Positions 1-8,095 of a DNA stretch of 64,000 bases are shown here, in pieces. How positions within the stretch are numbered: position 1 is the stretch's first letter; the number at the start of each line of letters is the position of its first letter. The stretch is from Mycobacterium nebraskense (GTDB lineage Bacteria; Actinomycetota; Actinomycetes; Mycobacteriales; Mycobacteriaceae): positions 112,616-176,615 of the forward strand of contig NZ_LQPH01000164.1 in the NCBI RefSeq assembly GCF_002102255.1, written 5' to 3'. Position numbers and translations under genes: made by a program. The notes under the pieces were generated by a model. The model did no database searches. It was not told the DNA's origin and saw nothing but the letters and a program-made list of their open reading frames with translations.

Positions 1-1126
1 TGATCATGACCCGCCGCGAGGAGAAAGCCTCGTTCAATTCGGTCGGGACACCCACGATTTCGCGGACCGGGCGCTTGCCGCGTTCAGAGGGAGGCTGTTC
101 GGCGAAGTGCAGTCCGACTTGTTCGATCGACAGCGCTTCGATGCGGGAGTTGTAGAACTCGGAGGCCGACACGGTGCCCTTGAACAGAGGACGGCCATCG
201 AGGGCCAGCCAGCGGTAAATGCCGTCGTGCCCGCGGGCCCGGACTTTGGTGGACACCGCGAGATGGGTGTGAAGGTCGGGGTCTCCGGCGCGGCTGTCGC
301 GGTGAGTGAAGGCGGTCGCGATGACTCCCTCGACGTCGACTTGGGCCACGCCTTGGGCGCCCATGCGGGTGAATGCCATGTTGTTTTCGATGTAGTCCAG
401 CGTGTCGGCGACGGCCTGATCGTGAATATCTTCAAGGGTTTTCGCCAGGTCTCGGGGGGCAAGCGCCCATAACACCGAGAAGCTTTTCACCGGGCTGAAC
501 GTGAAGTCGTATCCGGCGGTGGAGGTGGTCTGATCGCGCGACTGGGTGGCGATGAAGCCGGTCAATTCGCGGTCATCAAGTGGCGGGCGGTCGTAGGTTT
601 CGGCGAACAGGTCACGGGCAATCGCGGTCCGCATCTGCGCGCGCAGGTTTTCCTCGATCGGGGCGTTCCACGCCAGGCTGTTGGACAGGTTGTGGTCGCG
701 GTAGGCGACGGCCAGGCGGCGCTGCAACTCGGTAGAGGCGTCGTTGATAACGAACGGACGGCCCAGGCTCACAGCTGCTTTCGCAGCGGCCTTGGGAGCT
801 CCCATCGTCTTGATCAGGTGCTCGGCGATGGCACCGGCGTTAGGGTGCAGTCCAAGTCCGAAGAGGGCCTTCATTTGGTCCTCGTTGACTACCGAGCCGG
901 CCTCTATACGCCACATCTGGTCTTCGACGGCCGTGGCCCAGGTTCGCGCCGGTGGATCGGCCAAACCGGGCAGTCCGCGACCCACCCAGCGCCCCGCTGA
1001 TTCCCCCTTCTCGGAGTAGTAGTCGCTCAACGATTTACGGCCGCGTTCGGTGGCGTCGTGCGCGGCGGTTTGGCGGATCAGGTACAGGTACCCATCACCC
1101 GCTGTGAGCTTGTGAATGCCCATCAT
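1..1126 (-). CDS. MobF-family conjugative relaxase (TrwC/TraI-like), N-terminal part
   Basis: Nicks oriT and carries the transferred strand in conjugation. The gene starts at 1126 (ATG ATG GGC) and runs off the left edge; 375 residues are visible. Seen: the N-terminal IHKLTAGDGYLYL segment typical of actinobacterial TrwC-like relaxases, holding candidate nicking tyrosines (Y13, Y15), and the three-histidine metal site, H275 followed by DPDLHTH with H286 and H288. The region around SPVKSFSVLW also fits the TrwC core. The helicase half expected in this family would lie outside the window. No clear ribosome site precedes the start. The family is confident; whether the full protein is intact cannot be judged. 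Confidence 0.9.
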   Translation of the reverse strand, partial: MMGIHKLTAGDGYLYLIRQTAAHDATERGRKSLSDYYSEKGESAGRWVGRGLPGLADPPARTWATAVEDQMWRIEAGSVVNEDQMKALFGLGLHPNAGAIAEHLIKTMGAPKAAAKAAVSLGRPFVINDASTELQRRLAVAYRDHNLSNSLAWNAPIEENLRAQMRTAIARDLFAETYDRPPLDDRELTGFIATQSRDQTTSTAGYDFTFSPVKSFSVLWALAPRDLAKTLEDIHDQAVADTLDYIENNMAFTRMGAQGVAQVDVEGVIATAFTHRDSRAGDPDLHTHLAVSTKVRARGHDGIYRWLALDGRPLFKGTVSASEFYNSRIEALSIEQVGLHFAEQPPSERGKRPVREIVGVPTELNEAFSSRRVMI

Positions 1127-1486
1127 GATCGCGCCACAGGTCTACGCTAAGGCGGTGTCCTTACACCTTCGGCGAATCTCGTTTCGGGCTACCACCCAAG
1201 CGGCCGTTACCGTTTCGTGACCTAAGTGCAAGAGGTGTGTGGTGCGTGAGGGGGGTCGAAACAGGGGGTGCAGGTCAACAGTGGTGTGTGTGGTGAGGAA
1301 ACGGAGCTGAGAGGGACACGAGAGACGAGGGGGAGAAGTGAGCAGGAGAATGACAGGAAAAGGGGGATCAGCAAACAGGGGTGAAATGGGTTGGACGACA
1401 AGGTGATGCAGGCGGCAGCCGGGGCGCGGCGCTGCGGGGGTGATGTGCGGCCGACGAGATTTCGGAGAAGCGTCAGGGCGTGGCCT
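1127..1486. other. Intergenic region next to relaxase; candidate oriT
   Basis: No convincing gene. It has a short hairpin, GGTGT-ccttA-ACACC-like, at 1154-1167, followed by an unusually purine-rich stretch on the plus strand from about 1235 to 1440. MobF systems usually keep oriT beside the relaxase gene, so an origin of transfer is plausible here. This rests on position and composition only. Confidence 0.3.
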
Positions 1487-1499
1487 TACGATGGTCGGC

Positions 1500-1958
1500 A
1501 TGGAGAAGACGACGAGCCGCAAGCTGGCGCGTAAGCGGCTGTTGGAGGCACAGCAGGAGGCGGCGTCGGCGCGTGAAGCGCGCGAGCGCGCCAATCTGAG
1601 TGATCTCACCGAGTTCACCGTGCGCCTGGCAGAGGTCGACGCGGTCGACGAATGGTTGGCCGGCCGCGTCGAGAAGCTGAAGGCGGAAGCCGCAGGGAAG
1701 CGCCAGGCGCACCGTCGCGCCGCCGGGAAGGCGTTGCACGCCATGCGGTTACGTGGTGAGACTATGGCCAGTATCAGTGCACTGACGGGTCTTAGTGTGA
1801 GTCGGTTACGCGAGTTGATGAAGTCCTCTGCCGAGGACAGTGCTGGCGCGGCGGGGGAGCCGGAACGTCCGGCGGCTCAGGTCGTTCCGTTGCCCAACCG
1901 CGTGCCATCCGACGTCGGTGACAGCACCGCGCCCGAAGGGGCCGTGGTCGCCCAATAG
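1500..1958 (+). CDS. Small plasmid-type protein with predicted helix-turn-helix
   Basis: 152 residues, function unknown. The N-terminal half is highly charged and probably helical or coiled-coil (EKTTSRKLARKRL, then REARERANLSDL). Residues about 70-108 read like a resolvase/MerR-type helix-turn-helix: RRAAGKALHAMRLRGETMAS followed by ISALTGLSVSRLRELM. The tail is proline/alanine rich. The start at 1500 is chosen because a -10-like TACGAT at 1487-1492 lies 7 nt before it, which fits a leaderless mycobacterial mRNA. In-frame starts at 1443 and 1491 are alternatives. It diverges from the relaxase gene, so it may regulate transfer genes or bind oriT; that is inference. Confidence 0.6.
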   Translation: MEKTTSRKLARKRLLEAQQEAASAREARERANLSDLTEFTVRLAEVDAVDEWLAGRVEKLKAEAAGKRQAHRRAAGKALHAMRLRGETMASISALTGLSVSRLRELMKSSAEDSAGAAGEPERPAAQVVPLPNRVPSDVGDSTAPEGAVVAQ

Positions 1959-2134
1959 CGCTGGCCGCAGACGAGGTTGGGCGACGGCCGTGAGTCAGGA
2001 TTGGGCGCGCCCAACAGCAAGCGGCTCGACGCGAATGTCCGTCACCGAGGTGTGGGTGGCGATGAAAGCGGCTGCTGCACAGGGCGCCTGGCGGCGTCAC
2101 GGACACGGAGATGCCGGCGACTGATCGGTGGGTG

Positions 2135-2446
2135 CTAGCCGAGAGCGTCGTAGTGGGCGGCGGCACGCTGGCCGAGCACCCACGCTGTAAGGGTAGGGTC
2201 GTCGGGATTGGCGGACAGCTCAAGGTACCCGTGTAACCAACCATCGACGATGTACTCGCGCCGAATCCAGGTGTCGAAGTCGGCCGGGTCGATGCGCTGC
2301 AGCGTCGCGACCGCCCGATCGAGCTGGGCGCGGTCAACGCCGTTGGACTCAGCGTTGACGTAGTGGCCGGCGGTGGCGTCTCCGAGTGATCGCGCGGTAA
2401 GCAACTGCCGGGCGAGCTCGAATGTGTAGGGCCGGTTGAAAGTCAT
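2135..2446 (-). CDS. Hypothetical protein, last gene of the NrdH/PP-loop operon
   Basis: 103 residues, not recognised. It is acidic and soluble with no signal peptide or membrane segment; the middle (RAQLDRAVATLQRIDPADFD, then TWIRREYIVDGW) looks helical. The start overlaps the stop of the upstream gene in an ATGA, so it is translationally coupled. It ends a minus-strand chain that begins with the NrdH-like gene at 4793. No function can be assigned. Confidence 0.6.
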   Translation of the reverse strand: MTFNRPYTFELARQLLTARSLGDATAGHYVNAESNGVDRAQLDRAVATLQRIDPADFDTWIRREYIVDGWLHGYLELSANPDDPTLTAWVLGQRAAAHYDALG

Positions 2447-2856
2447 GGCAGCACCTTTCGCGCGTCGGGGAGTAACGCGTTGGCTTGTTCACACAGCGTG
2501 GTGAGGTAGGTCCAGGCGGCTGCTCGCGGGTCGTCGGCCAGCTCTGGGTAGGTCAGGTCGATCCATCCGGCGGTCAGGCCTGGAAGGTCAGGGTGGCCAC
2601 GTGGGCGCACGATGAGCACATAGCCTGGGCCGGGGTCATCGTCGGCGGCGATCACCTGTAGCTCAAGCCGCTGATCGCCCACGATCGGACCCAGGGCGGC
2701 GGCTTCCTCGACGAGCTCGCCGAGGGCTGTGGCAGGCCGCGCGAAGCGCCCGGGTGCGGGAATGTCATGTTCGAGCGTATCGGCGCGCAGGCTGATCCAG
2801 TCGTCGAACGCGGCGGCATCGACACGGAACGGGATCAGCGCGGCGGGGCCCATCAC
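2443..2856 (-). CDS. Hypothetical protein in PP-loop operon
   Basis: 137 residues, not recognised. No signal peptide or membrane helix. The sequence alternates acidic helical stretches (FDDWISLRADTLEHD) and a hydrophobic strand-like part (LELQVIAADDDPGPG then YVLIVRPRGHP). It overlaps both neighbours by 4 nt (ATGA on each side), which strongly supports a real gene in a coupled operon downstream of the PP-loop protein. Confidence 0.6.
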   Translation of the reverse strand: MMGPAALIPFRVDAAAFDDWISLRADTLEHDIPAPGRFARPATALGELVEEAAALGPIVGDQRLELQVIAADDDPGPGYVLIVRPRGHPDLPGLTAGWIDLTYPELADDPRAAAWTYLTTLCEQANALLPDARKVLP

Positions 2857-3083
2857 AGTGCCGCCCGCGGCGCCGGTTCGATGGTGGCTGTGGCGGTGAC
2901 ACCGTGATGGGCAAGGCTGACCAGATCGTAACTCTCGTGGGCGGCGGTGATCTGGTTGAGTTGCAGGTCGGTATCGGTGGCGGTCACATAGACGGCGAGC
3001 GCGGCCCGGGCCGTCGTCCGATCGGGGTGGTCGGTGACGAGCACGGGCAGGGTCCTGGTCGGGGCGATGGTCAAGGTGTGCAT
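2853..3083 (-). CDS. Small hypothetical protein in PP-loop operon
   Basis: 76 residues, not recognised. A good ribosome site (GGAAGGAAA on the coding strand) precedes ATG 3083. The start lies 26 nt after the PP-loop gene and the stop overlaps the next gene by 4 nt. The protein has a basic, strand-like first half (HTLTIAPTRTLPVLVTDHPD) and no recognisable motif. Operon position suggests an accessory role in whatever the PP-loop protein does. Confidence 0.55.
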   Translation of the reverse strand: MHTLTIAPTRTLPVLVTDHPDRTTARAALAVYVTATDTDLQLNQITAAHESYDLVSLAHHGVTATATIEPAPRAAL

Positions 3084-3108
3084 GGCATGTTTCCTTCCGT
3101 GTATGAGG

Positions 3109-4026
3109 TCAGGCGATGTCGGCTAGCTCGAGCAGGGACAGCTGTGGGTGCTGGGCGCCGCGGGCCTCGGCGATGATGTCGGCCATGGACAGGTCGGCGC
3201 GAAACCTGTGACCGGTTGCTGCCTCGACAGCGGCGTACTGGTCGGCCAGCTTTGGGTTGAGACGTGCCGAGCACACGAGGTCGGCACGGGAGGCCAGGAC
3301 GCAGAATCGGCACGAGAGCCGGCTCATGCCGGCGGCGTATGCGGGGTGGGGGCGGGTGCCGGCTATGGCGATGCGATCCCACACGTCGGTAACGGTGAAC
3401 TGGTGAATGGGATACCAGTCGTCAACGTGGCGGCGCCCGTTGGATGCTGACGGGTTGTGCGCGTAGGCAACTCGTCGTGCACGCGCCCGGCTCTCTTCGG
3501 CCCGTAGGCCCATGATGTTGAGTACTCGCACGGGCCGGCCGCTGACCCGGCCGCTGTCGCGCAGCTCGGCCACGAGCTTGGTCATGACGGTGCGAATGGG
3601 TCCGCGTTTGTGGTCGCTGGTGCACCACCGGCGGGCCGCGTCGGGCCACATTCCGCGCGCGGCGACGCGCGCAAGGATTGTTTCGGTGTGGCCGTCGTCG
3701 GCGGTGCGGCTGGTCAGTTCGAATCGCAGACCGTAGTGGGCGGCATGCTCAGCGGCCAGGTCGGGCACGCCGTCCCATTCGGCGTCGCCGAGGTCGGCGT
3801 GGACGGTTACGACCCGATCGAGCACCGCGGCGGCCCGGGCCTGGGCGACGACGACGTCGAGGCTGGCTTGAGAGTCCTTGCCGGCGCTGATGTTGACCAG
3901 CAGGATGTCGTAGGCGGCGAGCTGGGGTGCGGGGCCGTCGCTGACCGTCGCGTGGGCGCTGGCGTCGGGATCTGCGGGGCGCAGTTCGGCGGCGCAGTTG
4001 AAGTCCAGGGGCAGGGTGGTCATCAT
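3109..4026 (-). CDS. PP-loop ATPase, phosphoadenosine-phosphosulfate-reductase-like (plasmid/phage type)
   Basis: 305 residues. The adenine-nucleotide PP-loop is SAGKDSQ (residues 47-53). It is followed by the HADLGDAEW segment and a conserved-looking RRWCTSDHKRGP with C134, as in PAPS-reductase-like enzymes. A second cysteine pair lies in SCRFC (C239, C242). Proteins of this type in actinobacterial plasmids and phages lack a known sulfate-assimilation role; relatives such as DndC/SspD act in DNA phosphorothioation, though no dnd genes are present here. The start is placed at the double ATG at 4026-4021, just after the preceding stop; an upstream in-frame extension to 4224 lies inside the previous gene and looks non-coding. 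An NrdH-like redoxin upstream in the same chain could supply reducing power (inference). Confidence 0.8.
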   Translation of the reverse strand: MMTTLPLDFNCAAELRPADPDASAHATVSDGPAPQLAAYDILLVNISAGKDSQASLDVVVAQARAAAVLDRVVTVHADLGDAEWDGVPDLAAEHAAHYGLRFELTSRTADDGHTETILARVAARGMWPDAARRWCTSDHKRGPIRTVMTKLVAELRDSGRVSGRPVRVLNIMGLRAEESRARARRVAYAHNPSASNGRRHVDDWYPIHQFTVTDVWDRIAIAGTRPHPAYAAGMSRLSCRFCVLASRADLVCSARLNPKLADQYAAVEAATGHRFRADLSMADIIAEARGAQHPQLSLLELADIA

Positions 4027-4028
4027 GT

Positions 4029-4277
4029 TCACCGGCGGGTCTGCGCGGTGGTGGGCGGGTCGATGACCAGGGTGGCAACTCGCGTCGTGGTCGGCGGGCT
4101 GGTCCAGATTCCGTAGACGCCCGGTGCTTCCTCGACGACGCGGTCTGCGGGCTGGGTTGCGTGAATGTATGCCTGCGCGGCCTGCAGCGCGTCGGCGAAG
4201 TCGGTGTGATCGAACGATTCCCACATCGGCAGCGCGTCAGGTTCGTCTGGGTCGGTAATGGTGGCCGAGTAGCACAT
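4029..4277 (-). CDS. Small hypothetical protein
   Basis: 82 residues beginning MCYSATITDPDEPD, not recognised. The acidic first half includes a helical stretch (FADALQAAQAYIHATQPADR), then a strand-rich end (GVYGIWTSPPTTTR). It ends 2 nt before the PP-loop start and overlaps the end of the upstream gene by about 41 nt, so the start is uncertain; ATG at 4226 would avoid the overlap. The small size and tight packing fit an operon accessory gene. Confidence 0.5.
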   Translation of the reverse strand: MCYSATITDPDEPDALPMWESFDHTDFADALQAAQAYIHATQPADRVVEEAPGVYGIWTSPPTTTRVATLVIDPPTTAQTRR

Positions 4278-4521
4278 TGCGGGAAGTCTTTCGGGCTCGC
4301 TCAGGCCGGCTTTCAGGCCGCAATTTCGAGGGGCTGGTAGTTGGTTGCCGGTTGCGGGTGGTGGTGTAGAGCCGCCAGGCGATGATGTCGACGTCGATGC
4401 GGCCATGCATGCGGCGGATCGCTTCGTCGCGGTCGCGGCCGCGCAGGTGCATCCGCATGCCATCGACGGCGACCTGGGTGATGGCCAGCTCGTCGATCTG
4501 GGAGGCGCTGGCTGCGCTCAT
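4237..4521 (-). CDS. Small hypothetical protein
   Basis: 94 residues, not recognised. Its start overlaps the stop of the NrdH-like gene (ATGA, 4518-4521). The first 55 residues look like an ordinary folded domain (ASQIDELAITQVAVDGMRMH, then RDRDEAIRRMHGRIDVDIIA). The basic last third overlaps the next gene in another frame and reads like out-of-frame translation, so the true C-terminus may be non-essential. Confidence 0.5.
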   Translation of the reverse strand: MSAASASQIDELAITQVAVDGMRMHLRGRDRDEAIRRMHGRIDVDIIAWRLYTTTRNRQPTTSPSKLRPESRPERARKTSRNVLLGHHYRPRRT

Positions 4522-4793
4522 GCCGACACCGCTACCGCGGTTGCATCTGGCGTGATTACCGCCCGGTTGATCAGGCCTTTGATGCGGTCGGGGCGAAAGC
4601 CCGACCAGTGGTCGTCACCGGCCACCACCACGGGGGCCTGCAGGTAGCCGAGGGCGATCACGTAGTCACGCGCCTCGGAGTCCACGGTGATGTCGACCTT
4701 CTCGTAGGCGATGCCCTGCTTGTCCAGCGCCTTGTACGTGGCGTTGCACTGCACGCAAGCGGGCTTGGTGTAGACGGTAACGGTGCCGCTCAT
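4518..4793 (-). CDS. nrdH: NrdH-like glutaredoxin/redoxin
   Basis: 91 residues: TVTVYTKPACVQCNATYKAL at the N-terminus with a CxxC redox site (CVQC), then IAYEKVDITVDSEARDYVIA and a GYLQAPVVVAGDDHWSGFRP end, the pattern of NrdH redoxins, which reduce class I ribonucleotide reductase using thioredoxin reductase. The start at 4793 is chosen for the GGAGG ribosome site just upstream. No nrdI/nrdE/nrdF is in the window; instead it heads an operon with a PP-loop protein, so it may reduce that enzyme. The AT-rich region before it (4794-5043) has a plausible -10 (TATATT) about 50 nt upstream. Confidence 0.85.
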   Translation of the reverse strand: MSGTVTVYTKPACVQCNATYKALDKQGIAYEKVDITVDSEARDYVIALGYLQAPVVVAGDDHWSGFRPDRIKGLINRAVITPDATAVAVSA

Positions 4794-5043
4794 AATGTCC
4801 TCCGAATTAGGCATCAGCAAATCTATTTGATGCATCTAATATACCTCATTTATGCAGGCCATGCACCATTTAATGGAATATTCTTAGAATCTTTTAAGCA
4901 AGTCGGCTAACATTGGTTATGTTGTAATTGGCGACCGATTCGTAACGGCTGAATGGGCATTAACGGATGGGCCTTTCTCCTTTTCCAGGCTATTTCGGAA
5001 AAGTTGGTAATGGAAGCTGCAGCGATAATATGAAGGCCAGGCG
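4794..5043 (-). promoter_or_regulatory. AT-rich intergenic region, likely promoter of the nrdH operon
   Basis: This 250-base gap is clearly richer in A+T than its surroundings and contains no credible gene. On the minus strand GGTATATTAGATGCATC lies 45-60 nt before the nrdH start and offers a -10-like TATATT. The exact promoter cannot be fixed by eye. Confidence 0.4.
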
Positions 5044-5835
5044 CTATGACGGGTTGTCAAATAGGGCGAGCTGTTGGCTGGGCCGTACTGCAAAAAGCCG
5101 CCTACGCCAGGCCAGGGCGTAGTCCAGGCAGTTCGCGCAGGAACTATGGGTGTGTCCGGTCAGCGGCGGTTCGCGTCGCGCCTGGTATGACCACGCAAGG
5201 CTGTCGCACGTCATTATTTTGCGACCGTAGATCTTCAGTCCGGCTGCTTTTACTCCGAACGCGTGGAGCGGCATTTCTGGGTAGCGATACAAGATTGTAG
5301 AAATTACGGCGTCGATTTGATGGCTGGCCTGTCTGCGGCATACGGAGCCTACTCCGACGATGGGATATTGAGTTAAGTTAATGCCGCGTGATTCGTACAC
5401 ATCGAGACAGCGGAGATAATCGTCTGGCAACCATCCTTGGATAACGGGCATGTAAGGGTTGTCGTAGGGTTTGCCGTCCCAGAGTTCCTGGAGTTCGACG
5501 AAGTTGTCGACGGTGCGGCGTTGGTGTTCGCCCACGGTCAGGCCGGTCTTGGCGAGCATGTCCGGCTCGCACATGAGATCAAGCGGTGCAGCCCAAGAGA
5601 GCTTGCCGATCTCGTCGTCGTATCGACGGACGGCGCGGTGGTACTGGCGGACGGTGGTGCGCCACTGGCCGTAGAGCGACAGCTCGGAGAAAGCGCCAGA
5701 GTCCAGCGCCCATTCGGCGGCCGCGCGGGGGAGGGACTTGCGGCCGGCCAGGCGGCGGTGGGAGATGAACAGGGGCACGCCCGCTGTGGCGAGCCAGTGC
5801 GGTTGGTGCGAGCCCAGGTAGAACGTGTTGACCAT
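5044..5835 (-). CDS. DpdA/TGT-like protein (deazapurine DNA transglycosylase family), orphan
   Basis: 263 residues. It matches the actinobacterial/phage family related to tRNA-guanine transglycosylase, whose DpdA members exchange guanine in DNA for a 7-deazaguanine. Seen in order: FYLGSHQPHWL at the N-terminus, ALDSGAFSEL (D45, like the substrate-binding Asp of TGT), PLDLMCEPDM (80-92), the TVGEHQRRTVDNF helix, VIQGW, GVGSVCRR (C166), the TCDSLAWS segment (D211) and a C-terminal SSCANC pair (C233, C236). No preQ0 pathway genes and no other dpd genes are present. It lies 125 nt downstream of the cytosine methyltransferase on the same strand, which suggests a joint DNA-modification role. The base substrate is unknown. 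Confidence 0.75.
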   Translation of the reverse strand: MVNTFYLGSHQPHWLATAGVPLFISHRRLAGRKSLPRAAAEWALDSGAFSELSLYGQWRTTVRQYHRAVRRYDDEIGKLSWAAPLDLMCEPDMLAKTGLTVGEHQRRTVDNFVELQELWDGKPYDNPYMPVIQGWLPDDYLRCLDVYESRGINLTQYPIVGVGSVCRRQASHQIDAVISTILYRYPEMPLHAFGVKAAGLKIYGRKIMTCDSLAWSYQARREPPLTGHTHSSCANCLDYALAWRRRLFAVRPSQQLALFDNPS

Positions 5836-5960
5836 TGGGGGGTTCCGTCTAGTAGTGGTCGAGGCCGACGTGGACGGTGTGGGTGGCGTCGTCGCCGAGG
5901 TGGTGGTGCTGCGCCGGGGGTGGGGGAGGCTGGGTCACCCCACCCCCGGGGGAGCTGACT

Positions 5961-7928
5961 TCAGGCGGCGGCCTGGCCGTGCAGTGCGGCCCGAAGCCGC
6001 GCGCCGATCCATTCACCGACTGCGGGGGAGACGGCGTTGCCGAATCCGTCGGTTTGGTTGCGGGCGCTTCCCCATACGGTGAAAGTGCCTTTGTGGTCGA
6101 CGAAGTCGACGTCGAAGCCGCAGCCGCGGCCGATTTCGTGCGCGGCCATCATGCGGAAGTAGCAGTCCTCGAGTTGCAGGTCGGCGAGCATTGCCTGCCA
6201 GTGGGCGCTGAGGACGGCTGTGGTGTCGCGGGAGGTCAGCGTGCCCAGGGGGTCGGTCATTGGGTGTGGTGCGGTCTCGACGCCTTGGCTGCCGTTCTGC
6301 TTGTACCAGCCGGAAAACAGCACACCTTGGGTGATGGCCGAGCCGACGACGGTGCCGAGGGGATCACTGGCCGGGTGCGCGCGGTATTGGGCTTCGTCGA
6401 TCGAGCCGTTGTTTTTGATCACGCCTGCGGCGGTGAGCACTCCGGGGATCTGGTCGGAGGTAACGGTGGGCATCGCCTCGGCGTGGTTGGTGGGAACGGT
6501 GTTGCGGCGGAAGGGGACAACCCCGCTGGACACGATTCCGAGCGTCTCGGAGCCGCCCTGGGTGGGTAGCGGTTCGTCGCTGGCGCGCGGGCCGCCCTGG
6601 TAGTTGGTGACGGCCAACAGCAGGGCCTTTTCGTGGGTGCTGGTGACGGTGTCCATCGGCAGGCTGATGTGCTTGCCGTCGCCGTTGTGTCGGTGTGCGG
6701 CCAGGGTCTGTCCGGTTATGGCGACTGGCGGGGCGATCAGGCCGGTGGCGTTGGTGGCAGTTTGAGCCCAGAGCGGTTGGCTCAGGTCGCGGCTGCGGCA
6801 GGTTGATCCGGGCCGCTCGTAGGTATTGCCGGCGGCCGCGATCAGGGCACCCGTCGACAAGATCGCGGTCTCTTGCTGGCTGGTCTGGGTGGCCAGCGGC
6901 TGCCACGGGTGACGCTCGCTGCCGTGGACGGCCTTGGCGGGCATCAAGATAGCGGGGAAGTCGGCGAAGCGTTGGCGGCACCGCTCGGCGCGGGCCATGG
7001 TTGCCGGGGCCAGCGGCTTGGCGCGGTCACCGATGCGCGTGCCCAGGTTGGTCAGGTCCATGGCCGCCAGCGACGGCGTCATGCGAGGGAGGACGACGCC
7101 TCGGCACGATGGGCAGCGGTAGTCGTACTGCTTGCCGTAGCGCACCGAACCGGTGGGAGGTACCCCGGTTCGCCACGTCCATACCGCGGCGACGACCTGG
7201 TCGCAACGCGCGCACCACGTCGCCGGGCGGTGGTCGAGATCAGGGGTGGGGATCCGGCGGTCCCAAAAGGCGATATACAGCCGGTCGCGGCTCTGAGGTA
7301 CTCCGAAGAACATGGAGTTCAGGTAGAGGACGCGGTGTTTGTAGCCGAGGTTGTCGAATTGCTTGAGCCACCACCGGTAGGTGGAGCCGTCGCCGACCTT
7401 GCGCTTGCCGGGAATGGCTGGTCCCCAGGAGGTCAGTTCGGTGGTGCATTCGATGAGGATGACTCGGGGGTGGTGTTGGGCGGCGTAGTGCAGGACGCAG
7501 TTGGCGGTGGCGCGGTCGCGTTCGGATCGGCTAACACTTGCCTCGAAGTCGGGGTCGTCGAGGTCGAATAGCGACAGACCCTGCTCGTAGGCCTTCTTGG
7601 TGTTGGCTTGCGAGTGGTTGACGCAGGAAATTCCGGCGGCTAGCAGGTCTGCGGCAGGCAGGTCGCGCGCGGAGTGGTAATCCGCCGATTCGGGGTCGAC
7701 CAGGTCGGCGATCCAGTGTTCGGCATCAGGGTGGTTGGCCTCGTGAACTTCGATCTTGTAGCGGTTGTGGTTGGCGGCCATGATCGTGGTGAACCCGGCG
7801 CGTTCGATGCCTTGGGTGAGGCCGCCGAAACCGCTGAACAAATCGACGGCGATCAGGTCGTCGTGAGCGAACCTGCGTTGCCGTGTTGCGGGTCGGTGCT
7901 CGGCTGTGGCGCTGGACGTCGAATGCAT
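5961..7928 (-). CDS. Atypical DNA (cytosine-5) methyltransferase
   Basis: 655 residues, long for the family. Motif I is VDLFSGFGG (28-36). The motif IV loop has a catalytic-type cysteine at ISCVNHSQAN (C102) instead of PCQ. Motif VI, normally ENV, reads ECT (E160). Motif VIII is QSRDR (212-216). A zinc-ribbon-like insert follows (C239, C242, C272, C275). The C-terminal end has GFGNAVSPAVGEW, a normal motif X. The unusual IV/VI motifs resemble phage-type C5 methylases. Start 7928 is favoured by an AAAAAGGGG ribosome site about 8 nt upstream. Two copies of the GTAGACTATA dyad lie 48-83 nt upstream, so control by the XRE protein at 10996 is likely. The target sequence is unknown. Confidence 0.85.
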   Translation of the reverse strand: MHSTSSATAEHRPATRQRRFAHDDLIAVDLFSGFGGLTQGIERAGFTTIMAANHNRYKIEVHEANHPDAEHWIADLVDPESADYHSARDLPAADLLAAGISCVNHSQANTKKAYEQGLSLFDLDDPDFEASVSRSERDRATANCVLHYAAQHHPRVILIECTTELTSWGPAIPGKRKVGDGSTYRWWLKQFDNLGYKHRVLYLNSMFFGVPQSRDRLYIAFWDRRIPTPDLDHRPATWCARCDQVVAAVWTWRTGVPPTGSVRYGKQYDYRCPSCRGVVLPRMTPSLAAMDLTNLGTRIGDRAKPLAPATMARAERCRQRFADFPAILMPAKAVHGSERHPWQPLATQTSQQETAILSTGALIAAAGNTYERPGSTCRSRDLSQPLWAQTATNATGLIAPPVAITGQTLAAHRHNGDGKHISLPMDTVTSTHEKALLLAVTNYQGGPRASDEPLPTQGGSETLGIVSSGVVPFRRNTVPTNHAEAMPTVTSDQIPGVLTAAGVIKNNGSIDEAQYRAHPASDPLGTVVGSAITQGVLFSGWYKQNGSQGVETAPHPMTDPLGTLTSRDTTAVLSAHWQAMLADLQLEDCYFRMMAAHEIGRGCGFDVDFVDHKGTFTVWGSARNQTDGFGNAVSPAVGEWIGARLRAALHGQAAA

Positions 7929-7975
7929 TGCGGTAACCCCTTTTTCCGTACCTGGACCCATCCCAGGGTGTTATC

Positions 7976-8010
7976 TATAGTCTACACCATGAAGTAGACT
8001 ATAGTCTACA
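7976..8010. promoter_or_regulatory. Operator: paired GTAGACTATA dyads upstream of the methyltransferase
   Basis: TATAGTCTAC (7976-7985), an 8-nt spacer, then GTAGACTATA (7994-8003) running directly into GTCTAC (8004-8009). The GACTATAGTC core resembles the C-boxes bound by controller proteins of restriction-modification systems (consensus GACT...AGTC). TATAGT/TAGACT inside it can also act as -10, so repressor and polymerase would compete. Confidence 0.7.
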
Positions 8011-8095
8011 TATTGGCGGGGTTTGACCTGGCATATTTGGTGGGCGACCAGGCCGTTTGCGCAGGCCGGATTCCTTTGCGGGGCAACGCATTGGG

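Noticed and set aside
1142..1744. Minus-strand open frame over the HTH gene
   Set aside because: Low-complexity Arg/Ser/Pro translation, a shadow of the plus-strand gene at 1500-1958.
5044..5835. Complete dpd 7-deazaguanine system
   Set aside because: Only the DpdA-like protein is present; no dpdB-K or preQ0 synthesis genes in the window.
5437..7571. Long plus-strand open frames opposite the DpdA-like and methyltransferase genes
   Set aside because: High-GC shadow frames with Gly/Val/Arg-rich translations; the minus-strand genes have clear motifs.
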